Source: an uncultured Bacteroides sp. (lineage in GTDB: Bacteria; Bacteroidota; Bacteroidia; Bacteroidales; Bacteroidaceae). From it: a stretch of 53,919 nucleotides of DNA. Positions 8,651-17,153 of the stretch are shown here, piece after piece (position 1 is the stretch's first letter; every line of letters begins with the position of its first letter). A model generated the notes under the pieces. That model was not told the origin of the DNA. It worked only from the letters and a program-made list of their open reading frames with translations, and searched no databases. The position numbers and the translations under genes were made by a program. Location: positions 1-53,919 of the forward strand of contig CASEKR010000046.1 of NCBI GenBank assembly GCA_949288585.1, given 5' to 3'.

Positions 8651-9087
8651 AATTTCAGTCTCATAATTACATTTTGATCTCTAATTTCATTCTGCTCAAA
8701 TCCAAAGGAGCTGTACAAAGAAATGGCAATAGCATTCGAACGATTCACTTCCAAACAGACATAATTAAATGAATGTAAATCTTCATCATTCAACAAATTA
8801 GTCAACAAGTGATGTGCAACCCCTTGACCACGCATTTTAGAATCCACGCTCACATTTGTGACATAAGCGATTTTATTAACAAAATCGTTTATATAACAAG
8901 CTACTAATCCAATTAAAGATTCATCAAACCAAGCTTCAAAACGAATCGCATTCAAATATATTTTTTTCGAATATTCTCCTATATCAACACGCTCATTTAA
9001 GGGTGGAATAAAAGAAAAAGATACAGACTCAAGATGAGTCTGTATTTCTTCCATTGAAGATAGATTTTTCGAATATGATATCAACAT
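8647..9087 (-). CDS. GNAT N-acetyltransferase
   Basis: A 146-residue Gcn5-related acetyltransferase. The acetyl-CoA loop is read as VDSKMRGQGVAHHLLTNLL (V-x-x-x-x-RGxGxA), followed by LEVNRSNAIAISLYSSFGFE, the usual motif B. In this setting it probably acetylates an amino sugar, perhaps the product of the DegT aminotransferase encoded upstream; WecD-type enzymes do this in other loci. It overlaps the pyruvyltransferase stop by 7 bases and the GT2 start by 4, so the three are translationally coupled. Confidence 0.82.
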   Translation of the reverse strand: MLISYSKNLSSMEEIQTHLESVSFSFIPPLNERVDIGEYSKKIYLNAIRFEAWFDESLIGLVACYINDFVNKIAYVTNVSVDSKMRGQGVAHHLLTNLLNDEDLHSFNYVCLEVNRSNAIAISLYSSFGFEQNEIRDQNVIMRLKL

Positions 9088-10388
9088 ACAGTGAGAGTGC
9101 GCAACAAATCAAAATTTTTCTTTACATTCTCCACTATCTGTTTATTTCTGTCTACCAAAAAATCATGAATTTCTAGTCTTCTATTCCAACAAGCATCAGC
9201 CTTTTGAAACAAATCCTTTCTTGATGATGGATCGGCGACATATTGCTCCACACCTGCTACCTGAGCAAATCCTCTTAATTTATGAGCTTTGGGCTCATGC
9301 CCATAATCAATAATGGTGGTAGGGACAGCTTGAGACAATGCAGCAACAGCAGCATGTACACGCCCGGTTATTAACATATCAAATTGCGAAATAATACCCT
9401 TTGTTTCAGCAGGAGAATAAATTCCATCCAACATAAAGATAGAATTTGAAATAGGGGTTTTTCTCAACAATTTAAATATTTTCTGTACAATTGGATAATC
9501 ACGCCCATGAATAAGCTGAAAATTTGGCGGCAAGATGAATCCATTGGAATGTGACATCAGACAGACATCCACATCGTAATCTTGGACCATATGAGTGAGC
9601 AAATCAACATAATAATCAAATTCCCAATCATCCCAATCGGTTCTACTAAAAGGACCTTTTAGCAAGTTCCAACCGCATAGGACAAAACCTATTACAGGCT
9701 TTTGCTTGTTTTCCAATACAGTTCCTTTCAAAACAGAGACTAAATTCTCTTTAGAGGCAGGTTCAAACAAAAAGGCCGGGCAGGCTAAATCATAAACTCT
9801 GCCAGACACGTCAAAACCAAAATCCTTTAAAACGTTACGGCTAATCGGTTCTCTGTTGGTTACTAAATTAAAATTGCTAAATACCAATTTGGCTAAAGGC
9901 AATAATTCATTCTCATCAAAAGGACCAGGTGACCCTGCCAACATGGCAATAGGCTTTTTCAACAGTTGAACTACACGATCCTTCAATAATCCTATTAAAA
10001 ACCGATTTGGCCCAACAAGATTCGCATTTTTTCCCCAAATATCTCCAGAGTAATCTATAACCAAATCTGATTGCAACACCTCATCAATAAAACCTGTTCT
10101 GCCAATCAAGGTTCCAGTTTCATTATATATGCTGGCAATTGCATATTCATAGTATGCTTCCCCTAAATCCGTTTCAGTCCACGAATAGTAATAATTCATT
10201 GGAACACAACAAACTTTCTCACGTTTCTGAAAGCCATCAGACATCTGGAAAGTTGTAGTTATGACCGCATCGGGAAACACACGATGCAATTCCCTGAAAA
10301 AAGGTTCTATCACATAGTAATTGCCTATATTGCCATATTCCATTCTTCCCCAATGCAACGTACACTGGCCTATTACAAAAATTTTCAT
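9081..10388 (-). CDS. Polysaccharide pyruvyltransferase family protein
   Basis: A 435-residue member of the PS_pyruv_trans family. Evidence is the two-Rossmann layout with SDLVIDYSGDIWG near residue 115, LAGSPGPF near 150, the second-half TNREPISRNVLKDFG, and the C-terminal signature ITGRVHAAVAALSQAVPTT followed by IIDYGHEPKAHKL. Related proteins (CsaB, WcaK, EpsO) add ketal pyruvate from phosphoenolpyruvate to a sugar, which gives the polymer a negative charge. Some members have other substrates. It lies 1 base from the ATP-grasp gene and overlaps the acetyltransferase gene. Confidence 0.85.
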   Translation of the reverse strand: MKIFVIGQCTLHWGRMEYGNIGNYYVIEPFFRELHRVFPDAVITTTFQMSDGFQKREKVCCVPMNYYYSWTETDLGEAYYEYAIASIYNETGTLIGRTGFIDEVLQSDLVIDYSGDIWGKNANLVGPNRFLIGLLKDRVVQLLKKPIAMLAGSPGPFDENELLPLAKLVFSNFNLVTNREPISRNVLKDFGFDVSGRVYDLACPAFLFEPASKENLVSVLKGTVLENKQKPVIGFVLCGWNLLKGPFSRTDWDDWEFDYYVDLLTHMVQDYDVDVCLMSHSNGFILPPNFQLIHGRDYPIVQKIFKLLRKTPISNSIFMLDGIYSPAETKGIISQFDMLITGRVHAAVAALSQAVPTTIIDYGHEPKAHKLRGFAQVAGVEQYVADPSSRKDLFQKADACWNRRLEIHDFLVDRNKQIVENVKKNFDLLRTLTVC

Positions 10389-10389
10389 A

Positions 10390-11595
10390 TCAATGTTTGA
10401 TTAATATTTCAATTTCACATCTATAATTTTGAACAAAGTCTTTTAATTCCTCTTCTGATTTAAACCGAAAGATCATTGTTCCGATGGTATTATTCGCTCC
10501 GGAGAAAGAAGATACAGCCTCACCAGTTCCCACCCATAAATTTAAGTCTACAATTTTGTCTTTTATCCTTGAACTGACTTTTATTCCTTGAAAAAAACCA
10601 GGCTTATTTGTATGCAGCACCACTTCCGCCCAGTGACCATCATACGGCTTCTGTTCCACGTTCACGACCTCCTCACCGACAGCAGCCCGCACCGCATTCG
10701 TAATCAAGTCCACACCAGTGGCGAAACGTACCATCTCCGCCAAACGGTTGCCGCCTCCACGTGGAGAAACCTCCATGATGTAAGGCTTGCCGTTGACACC
10801 AACTCTTGTCTCGATGTTGTAGATGGAAGTACGCATACCCAACAAGGTCAGAAGACGCTGAATTTCGGAGGTCAGTTCCGCCTCCTGTTCCTTCGTGAAG
10901 GTGGAGGGCCAGCTAAAAGCGGAAGGTGTATAGGGATTGGGCGCATCCTCGTCGAAGCGTTGGGCGGAGAAGGAAACGAACTTCAACCGTCCGTCCACGG
11001 AGAAGCAATCGGAATCCGAAGAGCAGCCCTGCTTCTCGATGAACTCCTCCACAATGACACGTCCGGACAGGGAATGTTCGAAGGCGACTTTCAAGGCGAC
11101 CTCCAAGTCTTCAAGTCGGTCAACACGTGTCACGCCTTTGCTACCGGCAGAATCCGTCGGCTTGACGATAACTGGCCAAGGAAACCAATATCGCTCCGCC
11201 ATTGCCTCCTCCACGGAGGAAAAGCCCATTGACTTCGGCACGTTGAAACCGTTCTTGGTCAAGAAATCACGGAAACGGTCCTTGTTCTGCAGGATGCAGA
11301 CTGACTCATAGGGATTGCCGGGCAGTCCCATCTGTTCCTGCACGTAGGCGGCAGTTATCACGCCGGGGTCTACGGCAAAGGACATAATGCCGTCTATCTG
11401 TAGCTCGCGGGCAACGGCCAGCACGGCTTCCTTGTCCACGATGCTCACGTTGCGATATTCGTCCGAATACTTGTGTGCGATGTTGTCCGGCAGGTAATCA
11501 CAAGTAATGACATAAATGCCCAGCTTGTGTGCCGCATCTATGACAGGCAGGAGGTAACGCAGGCCTCCCAACAGCATCAGTTTCTTCTGTTTCAT
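10390..11595 (-). CDS. ATP-grasp ligase of the polysaccharide locus
   Basis: A 401-residue ATP-grasp enzyme. It has an N-terminal Rossmann-like preATP domain (MLLGGLRYLLPVIDAAHKLG), the ATP-binding VIVKPTDSAGSKGVTRV loop, VIVEEFIEKQG, and the metal-binding EVSPRGGGNRLAEM segment. Such enzymes join a carboxylate to an amine. Being overlapped by the DegT aminotransferase gene, it may attach an amino acid or hydroxy acid to the new amino group (inference). The last 75 or so codons (below about 10,615) are AT-rich while the rest is GC-richer, which suggests that a recombination junction lies inside the gene. Confidence 0.85.
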   Translation of the reverse strand: MKQKKLMLLGGLRYLLPVIDAAHKLGIYVITCDYLPDNIAHKYSDEYRNVSIVDKEAVLAVARELQIDGIMSFAVDPGVITAAYVQEQMGLPGNPYESVCILQNKDRFRDFLTKNGFNVPKSMGFSSVEEAMAERYWFPWPVIVKPTDSAGSKGVTRVDRLEDLEVALKVAFEHSLSGRVIVEEFIEKQGCSSDSDCFSVDGRLKFVSFSAQRFDEDAPNPYTPSAFSWPSTFTKEQEAELTSEIQRLLTLLGMRTSIYNIETRVGVNGKPYIMEVSPRGGGNRLAEMVRFATGVDLITNAVRAAVGEEVVNVEQKPYDGHWAEVVLHTNKPGFFQGIKVSSRIKDKIVDLNLWVGTGEAVSSFSGANNTIGTMIFRFKSEEELKDFVQNYRCEIEILIKH

Positions 11596-12704
11596 CCTTT
11601 CACGATTTGTTCAATTACCCTGTCCGTGTCCTCTTCCGTCAGGTTATGGTACATCGGCAGGCAAATCACACTGTCCGCAATCTTCGTGGCCACCGGTAGG
11701 TTCTCCGGACGCGCCGATTCCAATCCTCGGTAAGTAGAAAACTCACTAATCAACGGATAGAAGTACCGACGTCCCAGCACATTGTTCTCCTTCATCTTGA
11801 AGTAAAGCTCGTCGCGCGTCATGCCGTATGCTTCCGCATCGATGAATATCGGGAAGTAAGAATAATTGTGGCGTACACCTGGCATATCCTCCATCACACG
11901 GATGCCCTTCACGCCGCGCAAGGCTTCGCGATACTTGATGGCCACTTGATGACGCGCCTCAATGGCGGCATCCACCTGCTTCAAATTCAACAGACCGTAT
12001 GCACTGCGCACTTCGTCCATCTTGCCGTTGATGCCAGGGGCAATGACGGTCGTCTCGCCCGCAAAGCCGAAGTTCTTCAGATAGTCAATGCGCTTCTTCG
12101 TTTTTTCATCGTGACAGACCAAAGCGCCACCCTCCACGGTGTTATACACCTTGGTAGCATGGAAGCTCAACGTAGACATGTCGCCTGCTTCTAAAATGGA
12201 CTTGCCGTTTACTTCCACGCCAAAGGCATGAGCAGCATCGTAGATGACCTTCAGACCGTACTTGTCCGCTATTTCCTGGATGCGTTCCGTATCGCAGGGC
12301 TTGCCATAGACGTGTACGGGCATGATGGCCGTGGTTTTGGGAGTGATGGCTGCCTCTATCTTGTCAGGATCAAGGTTGCAAGTCTCCGGATCGATGTCCA
12401 CAAACACTGGCTTGATGCCGTTCCACCACAAGGAATGGGTGGTTGCCACGAAGCTGTAAGGAGTGGTAATGACTTCACCAGTGATACGCAGAGCCTGCAA
12501 GGCACACATCAAAGGCAAGGTGCCGTTGGTGAACAAGCTGATATAGGGCACTTTCAGATACTCGCACAAAGCCTTCTCTAACTCCTGATGATAATGGCCG
12601 TTATTGGTCAGCCATTTACGCTCCCAGATGTCTTGCAAATAAGGCATGAATTCTTCCAGAGAAGGAAGCAACGGTGAGGTCACCGTAATCGTTTTATTTT
12701 CCAT
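11592..12704 (-). CDS. DegT/DnrJ/EryC1/StrS sugar aminotransferase
   Basis: A 370-residue PLP-dependent aminotransferase. The Schiff-base lysine is in FHATKVYNTVEGG; the cofactor-binding YDAAHAFGV and the FTNGTLPLMCAL loop are typical. The HATKVYNTVEGG variant is close to VioA-type enzymes, which aminate the 4-keto group of dTDP-4-keto-6-deoxyglucose. No rmlA or rmlB gene is in the window, so the keto-sugar must come from elsewhere or from the UDP-sugar dehydratase of this locus. Its stop overlaps the ATP-grasp start. A repeat-rich gap of about 190 bases separates it from the flippase. Confidence 0.88.
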   Translation of the reverse strand: MENKTITVTSPLLPSLEEFMPYLQDIWERKWLTNNGHYHQELEKALCEYLKVPYISLFTNGTLPLMCALQALRITGEVITTPYSFVATTHSLWWNGIKPVFVDIDPETCNLDPDKIEAAITPKTTAIMPVHVYGKPCDTERIQEIADKYGLKVIYDAAHAFGVEVNGKSILEAGDMSTLSFHATKVYNTVEGGALVCHDEKTKKRIDYLKNFGFAGETTVIAPGINGKMDEVRSAYGLLNLKQVDAAIEARHQVAIKYREALRGVKGIRVMEDMPGVRHNYSYFPIFIDAEAYGMTRDELYFKMKENNVLGRRYFYPLISEFSTYRGLESARPENLPVATKIADSVICLPMYHNLTEEDTDRVIEQIVKG

Positions 12705-12890
12705 AAACGTATGTGATTGAGGTACACAGATGACGCGGATGCAACGGATGACCGCAGGGAAGTTAATGAGTTGATGAGTTTTTGAGTTTATAAGTTTATG
12801 AGTTTGTAAGAACTCAAAAAAATAAAACGGGGATACTCACTCAAAAAATCAGCGGAGTTCTGTCCAATCTGTGTTATCTGCGTGCGTTGA
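12705..12890. repeat. Gap with two dispersed repeat families
   Basis: No gene. It holds one copy of the ACACAGATGACGCGGAT-type repeat at 12722-12756, its counterpart ATCTGTGTTATCTGCGTG at 12872-12890, and between them a run of GAGTT-N2-5 words (ATGAGTTGATGAGTTTTTGA and similar) at 12772-12812 with an inverted AACTCAAAAA. Both families recur elsewhere in this window between genes. Confidence 0.6.
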
Positions 12891-14342
12891 TTAGAATTTC
12901 TTTCTTCGAAGAATCGAAAAAGCCAGTTGTTTCACCTCCACATATTCAGGCAAGTGCAGGCATTCGTAAATGAAGACGGCCAAAGCTATACCCAGCAAAC
13001 ACTGCAAGGGCAAAAGTAACCAGTTGGAGAGCGACAGCAACGTCAGGCTCCACATAACAGTAGCCGTCACGAAAGAAACCAGGAAAGTAGGAAGTATGTC
13101 CTTGATTTGCTCTTTCGTGGGATAGTCAATCAAGTCTGCCGAATAATAGCTGTTCAGGAAATAGGCGATGAGAGAGGTGCAGACGCTGCCCCACAACATA
13201 TATTCGATGCTGAACAGCACACCCAAGACAAGCGGGCCAACGGCAATTATCTTCTTGATGATTTCCAAGCGGAGGAACAAGTCCGAACGCCCTTTCACCT
13301 GCAGGATGTTCAGGTTGATGGCGTGCAGGGGATAGAGCATACCGCTGAAACAGATGATTTGCAGGAAACCCACAGCAGGAAGCCATTTCTCGCCTATCAA
13401 GATGATAATCAAAGGTCTGGCCACGGCAGCCAATCCCAACATACAAGCAAAAGATATCAGCATCGTGCTTTTGATGACTTTGCGATAGGCATCCCGTAGG
13501 CGTTCCGGTTCGTCCTGAATACTGCTCAACACCGGATAGCTGACCCGCTGAATGACAGTTGTCAGGTTACTGGAAAATATCTGATTAAACTGGCTAGCAC
13601 GAGTATATTGTCCCAACTGGGCAGAAGTATAGCAACGGCCGATAACCAGCGAATAAATCTCTTTGAATACGGTATCCAGCAGGCCGGACAGCAACAATTT
13701 CGAACCAAAGCTAAACAGTTCCTTGAAACTTTGCATGGAAAATTCCCAAGCGGGACGCCATGTGCAATAAATCCACAGAAACAGGGTGTTTAGTAACTGA
13801 CGCGACAACTGTTGACCAACCAGGCTCCAGACTCCCAGTCCCGCCAAGGCCATGCCAATGCCTATCACGCCACTGGAGATGGAGGCTATCAACGATATCT
13901 TAGTCTGTGTCTTGAAGTTGACTTCCTTGACAAAGAGGGTACGAGGGATGATAGCCAGCGCGTTAATGACCAGCACCCAGCCGATAACCCGCATGACCTC
14001 CACCAACAACGGCTCTTTGAAGAACCGGCTGATAGACGGGGCTGCAAGGAACAGCACAACATAGAGCAACCCACTGACCAACAGGTTGAACAGGAAAACG
14101 GTATTGTAGTCCACCCGCCGGGCATCCGTCTTGCGAATCAGCGCATTGGAGAAGCCGCTGTCAACAATCGAGTTGGATACGGCAATGAATATCGTGAGGA
14201 TAGCCATGATGCCGTACTCCGACGGAGTCAACAGGCGGGCCAATACTAACCCCACCAGGAAGGTAATTCCTGAACTGGACAGGTTGTCAATGAAGCTCCA
14301 GCCTACACCTTTGACGGTCTTATTTTTCAGTGATTCAGTCAA
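12891..14342 (-). CDS. Wzx-type flippase (MOP/WzxC family)
   Basis: A 483-residue multi-spanning membrane protein with the N-terminal signature KGVGWSFIDNLSSSGITFLV and ARLLTPSEYGIMAI, and the conserved NALIRKTDARRVDYNTVF region of the WzxC branch. About 12-14 hydrophobic helices are present. It should flip the undecaprenyl-linked repeat unit across the inner membrane. The first codon of the frame is TTG (14342); no ATG fits better. It is the first gene after a 400-base gap with no recognisable gene. Confidence 0.88.
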   Translation of the reverse strand: MTESLKNKTVKGVGWSFIDNLSSSGITFLVGLVLARLLTPSEYGIMAILTIFIAVSNSIVDSGFSNALIRKTDARRVDYNTVFLFNLLVSGLLYVVLFLAAPSISRFFKEPLLVEVMRVIGWVLVINALAIIPRTLFVKEVNFKTQTKISLIASISSGVIGIGMALAGLGVWSLVGQQLSRQLLNTLFLWIYCTWRPAWEFSMQSFKELFSFGSKLLLSGLLDTVFKEIYSLVIGRCYTSAQLGQYTRASQFNQIFSSNLTTVIQRVSYPVLSSIQDEPERLRDAYRKVIKSTMLISFACMLGLAAVARPLIIILIGEKWLPAVGFLQIICFSGMLYPLHAINLNILQVKGRSDLFLRLEIIKKIIAVGPLVLGVLFSIEYMLWGSVCTSLIAYFLNSYYSADLIDYPTKEQIKDILPTFLVSFVTATVMWSLTLLSLSNWLLLPLQCLLGIALAVFIYECLHLPEYVEVKQLAFSILRRKKF

Positions 14343-14740
14343 AACGGAATGTTTTATAGGTTATTGCCTATGATATTTTTCCAAGAAAACATCCATGCAG
14401 CGAAATAACAGACGTTCCAACCAACGACTTCGGACATAGTAAGCGTCCAATTCCGATGTCCCCCCTGCATTACAGTTGGTACGCCCGAAATAAAACTAAA
14501 ATAAAATTCGGTTGATTTTTGCAATTTGTTAGCACTTATGCCAATGGTTGAGGGCATAAGTTTTTCCATAGAATGAACCACAGAGGACACGGATAAAACG
14601 GATCACCATTGATTTTTCACTATCCAATGCTGCACAATCCGTGTTCCATCCCGTGCTCCCATCTGTGTTATCTGTGGTTTAAATGCAAGGATAAACCGCC
14701 TTTTCTTCTTGCTTCTATGCCCAAGTAATCCAAGAATCCT
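14343..14740. other. Gap of about 400 bases without a recognised gene
   Basis: Short frames here look random. Two things can be seen. One is a hairpin CTTATGCC (14535-14542) / GGCATAAG (14553-14560) followed on the plus strand by TTTTT, terminator-like but with no plus-strand gene before it. The other is a pair of the dispersed repeats ACCACAGAGGACACGGAT (14578-14595) and ATCTGTGTTATCTGTGGTTT (14663-14682), which face each other as an imperfect inverted repeat. Confidence 0.5.
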
Positions 14741-15235
14741 TCAGAACACCTCCTGCAACCCCTTCTTCCAGTCAGGGAAAGGACAGTGGTCATAAATCTC
14801 ATGATAGAGGCGCAGGCTGTAGTCCAGCAGGTCCAGGGCCTTGTCCATGATTTGGGAGTCACCGGGCAAGGAAAGCAGCGGGAGGTCGTCAGTCACGGGA
14901 ACGGTGCAACCGACACGCAATTGGTTGTTGCCCCGGCTTCTTACCAGCGAAAAACCGGATTTGCCCGTCATCACGTCCACCACCAACGGACAGGGTTTCT
15001 GCAACATCCGCATCAGTTTGTTCGGGTCCTCGTGATTGGATATGCGCTTGAAGAAATCGCCCCAGTCCGTGAGGAGCAACAGGTCGTCTTTGCCATTCAG
15101 CACGAAGTTCACCACGCCGTAGAAGCCGTTCTCCAGCTTGAAGATGATTTCCACGTAGTCCTTGCGGAACATCAGGGTATGGGGGATGCCAAGGAAGAAG
15201 GTGGCACCGGCGGTGGTCTGGATGAAGGGGCGCAT
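14741..15235 (-). CDS. Conserved-looking hypothetical protein
   Basis: A 164-residue cytoplasmic protein with no signal peptide or membrane segment. It begins MRPFIQTTAGATFFLGIPHT, has a beta-rich middle (YVEIIFKLENGFYGVVNFVL, DDLLLLTDWGDFF) and a helical end (IMDKALDLLDYSLRLYHEIY). Codon use and the well-formed hydrophobic pattern support a real gene. I do not recognise the family. It lies between the flippase and an Rpn-type gene, in a part of the locus with several accessory genes. Confidence 0.6.
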   Translation of the reverse strand: MRPFIQTTAGATFFLGIPHTLMFRKDYVEIIFKLENGFYGVVNFVLNGKDDLLLLTDWGDFFKRISNHEDPNKLMRMLQKPCPLVVDVMTGKSGFSLVRSRGNNQLRVGCTVPVTDDLPLLSLPGDSQIMDKALDLLDYSLRLYHEIYDHCPFPDWKKGLQEVF

Positions 15236-15531
15236 ATGGAGTGATTAGTGATTAGGGGTTAGTAAGGGGTAACAATCATTCATCGTAAGAATTCTCATTC
15301 CCATTTATCAAAAGCCTAATTGTAGTTGCGATATAGTCACGTGTTCTAAACCGAGTTCCGTTAAGAATTGGTTTTGAAAGTTGACAGTGTCGTTTGCCAA
15401 AACTATTCCGCATAACCGGAAGGATGAAACACTTTCGAATGACTGCCTCGCACCTGTTGCAACTTGACTTCATCGTCACAACCGGTCCATATCGGAGCAT
15501 CTAAAATGCAAAATTATCCGTCCGGATCTAA
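15236..15531. other. Gap of about 300 bases, no convincing gene
   Basis: A 74-codon minus-strand frame (15276-15500) fills most of it, but its composition (many Cys and Arg, no clear pattern) does not persuade me that it is translated. A fragment of a lost gene is possible. Confidence 0.35.
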
Positions 15532-16446
15532 TCAAGACAAATCTTCAATCTGGCTTTCAGACAAGCCGGTTGCCTTGACAATATCCGCCATCGGCATCCC
15601 CATCTGTTTCAATTTCAAAGCAATGTGACGGGCACTTTCTTCCTGTCCTTCCGCACGGCCTTGCTCAAGACCTTTCTCAAGTCCTTTCTTAAGTCCTTTC
15701 TTAAGTCCTTTCTCAAGACCTTTCTGCTCGGCCGTAAGCATGACGCTGTACCAGTCCCGCATGTTCTTAAGGCTCTCTTCGTACTCATAACGTTCCTTCC
15801 GGTCGAACCTGGCTATCTCGGCCGCATCGAACAGATGCTGGAAAACCTTTTCCTGCAAGGCGCGCGGACGCTCCATCAAGGAAGCCAAATTGCGGATGGC
15901 ATAGAGCCACTTGTCGAACAAAGTTTCCAGTTCGGATTCCGTCTTCGTAAACTTCGGCATTTCCAGATAGATGAGGGTCAGCTTGTCGTAGAACACCTCT
16001 TTGGTGTCCGTCTCCATGAGCTTCACTTCGTGATAGTAAGAAGGGGTGCTCGTGGAGAAACAAAAATTCAGGATACCGATTGTGTAGATGGCCTTCAAAC
16101 CATAATCCCAATTGCCACGGGGTGCCTGCTCGCGCATGGCGAAAGAAGAATAGTAAATGCTGCGGTCCTTGAAAAACTGCTGCTCGCCTTTCTGCATTTC
16201 TACCAGAAAATATTCGCCCCGCTCGTTCGTGCAGTAGACATCGAACACGGCACGGCGGTCATATTCCTGCGTGCCCAGATGTTCCGTATTGAGATAGGAG
16301 ATGTTCTTGATCTCCTCGCGTCCCTGCAAGAGGGCGTTGAGGAAACTGATAAGCAAGTCCTTGTTGATTTCTGTCCCAAAAAGTTTCTTGAACGCGAAAT
16401 CTGTATAGAAATTGACATAACGGTCGTAAATGCCTTCTGAACACAT
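15532..16446 (-). CDS. Rpn-family PD-(D/E)XK nuclease/transposase-like protein
   Basis: A 304-residue protein of the Rpn/PD-(D/E)XK transposase family. The start YVNFYTDFAFKKLFGTEINK is the family opening, and the catalytic core is FDVYCTNERGEYFLVEMQKG (Asp, then Glu-x-Gln). Rpn proteins in E. coli cut DNA and promote RecA-independent recombination. The C-terminal third holds four-residue repeats (GLEK, GLKK, GLEQ, GRAE) from a 12-bp tandem repeat at about 15655-15730, followed by a short conserved tail. It has its own promoter and is probably not functionally part of polymer synthesis. Confidence 0.85.
   Translation of the reverse strand: MCSEGIYDRYVNFYTDFAFKKLFGTEINKDLLISFLNALLQGREEIKNISYLNTEHLGTQEYDRRAVFDVYCTNERGEYFLVEMQKGEQQFFKDRSIYYSSFAMREQAPRGNWDYGLKAIYTIGILNFCFSTSTPSYYHEVKLMETDTKEVFYDKLTLIYLEMPKFTKTESELETLFDKWLYAIRNLASLMERPRALQEKVFQHLFDAAEIARFDRKERYEYEESLKNMRDWYSVMLTAEQKGLEKGLKKGLKKGLEKGLEQGRAEGQEESARHIALKLKQMGMPMADIVKATGLSESQIEDLS
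15655..15730. repeat. 12-bp tandem repeat inside the Rpn-type gene
   Basis: About six units of CTTTCTCAAGTC or CTTTCTTAAGTC variants run in tandem and code for (GL[EK]K)n on the minus strand. The period is a multiple of three, so changes in copy number keep the frame. Confidence 0.75.
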
Positions 16447-16475
16447 ACTGTATGATTATTTAGAGGTTACACGGG

Positions 16476-16507
16476 CAAAAATACGCAAAAACTGACTCCT
16501 GCGCAAA
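16476..16507 (-). promoter_or_regulatory. Promoter of the Rpn-type gene
   Basis: TATTTTTG (16476-16483) and TTTG (16504-16507) on the minus strand are separated by 20 bases, an exact fit to the Bacteroides promoter. It lies 30 bases upstream of the start at 16446. Confidence 0.65.
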
Positions 16508-16581
16508 TTTGACCTGTAATCTTTCTTCACGATACCACAAAAAAGTATTCGTATACGTCCGTACTGCCTTGCGGCTCCAAA

Positions 16582-16839
16582 CTATCTTACGAACCCCCAT
16601 TGGGCAAATATGGCTTCCGCCTCTTCTTGGGATATAAAACCGCTGGCTTCGGACAAACGTATTTCTTCCGCAAACTCTTCATCGGTGAACAGACAAGGCA
16701 TATCGTTGCCTTGCAGCAGTTCCCAGCATTGCTCCAGTTTGCGTTCATCGGTACTGGCGTCAATGGTAGCAATCAGGCGGTTCTTCAACCCTTGCAGGGA
16801 GGAAGTGCCATAAGTGGAGGCGGGTTCTGAAACTTTCAT
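16582..16839 (-). CDS. Small antitoxin-like protein, no partner seen
   Basis: An 85-residue acidic protein. The middle reads LEQCWELLQGNDMPCLFTDEEFAEEI and the end SQEEAEAIFAQWGFVR. This pattern resembles short Bacteroides antitoxins that precede a RelE-type toxin, but the 135 bases downstream hold no toxin gene; the Rpn gene follows with its own promoter. It may be a solitary antitoxin or the remaining half of a broken pair. Its start (MKVSEPASTYG) has a promoter at 16866-16895. Confidence 0.6.
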   Translation of the reverse strand: MKVSEPASTYGTSSLQGLKNRLIATIDASTDERKLEQCWELLQGNDMPCLFTDEEFAEEIRLSEASGFISQEEAEAIFAQWGFVR

Positions 16840-16865
16840 GCTGCTTTTCTGTCTTGATTTCTATG

Positions 16866-16895
16866 CAAAGATAAGTCAATTTACCAGCGAACAAA
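16866..16895 (-). promoter_or_regulatory. Promoter of the small antitoxin-like gene
   Basis: TATCTTTG (16866-16873) and TTTG (16892-16895) on the minus strand, spacer 18 bases, slightly shorter than the usual 19-21. Confidence 0.5.
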
Positions 16896-17092
16896 ATCTT
16901 CCGCCAAGAAATAATCAACCCTAACGGACATCAGAAGGATTTGACACTTTGGCACTCTCTATTATAACCCTTACGCGTACGCGCCCGAGAACGGTGTAAT
17001 CCTAGTGAAAGGATGTTAACTATCGTACATCTCGTACGCGCGCATGGAAAAGTGGATTATGCGTTGTCAACCCTACATGGGTAAATGCCGAT
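16896..17092. other. Gap between upxY and the small gene
   Basis: No gene is visible. The stretch has GC-rich words related by inversion (TTACGCGTACGCGC near 16971 and CGTACGCGCGCATGG near 17034), a small hairpin ATCC-N8-GGAT near 17000, and ACCC-N5-GGGTAAA at about 17071. Part of it may belong to the palindromic array that follows at 17093-17147. Confidence 0.4.
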
Positions 17093-17153
17093 GCTAAAGT
17101 GGCTGTTTAGCGCGCTCAAAGCCCTGTTTAGCCGGCTAAAGTGCCTCTTTAGG
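17093..17153. repeat. 21-bp palindromic tandem repeat at the upxY 3' end
   Basis: Units TTTAGCGCGCTCAAAGCCCT(G) at 17106-17126 and TTTAGCCGGCTAAAGTGCCT(C) at 17127-17147 are flanked by partial units on both sides. Each contains the palindrome TTTAGC-N2-GCTAAA. The upxY stop codon (TAG, 17136-17138) and its last codons are made of this repeat. The same 21-bp design recurs at 53659-53710. Confidence 0.75.

Noticed and set aside
14354-14590. A 78-codon minus-strand frame upstream of the flippase
   Set aside because: It crosses a terminator-like hairpin and a dispersed repeat and has no protein-like pattern.
15276-15500. A 74-codon minus-strand frame between the 164-residue protein and the Rpn gene
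   Set aside because: Composition and lack of a recognisable pattern or promoter make translation unlikely.
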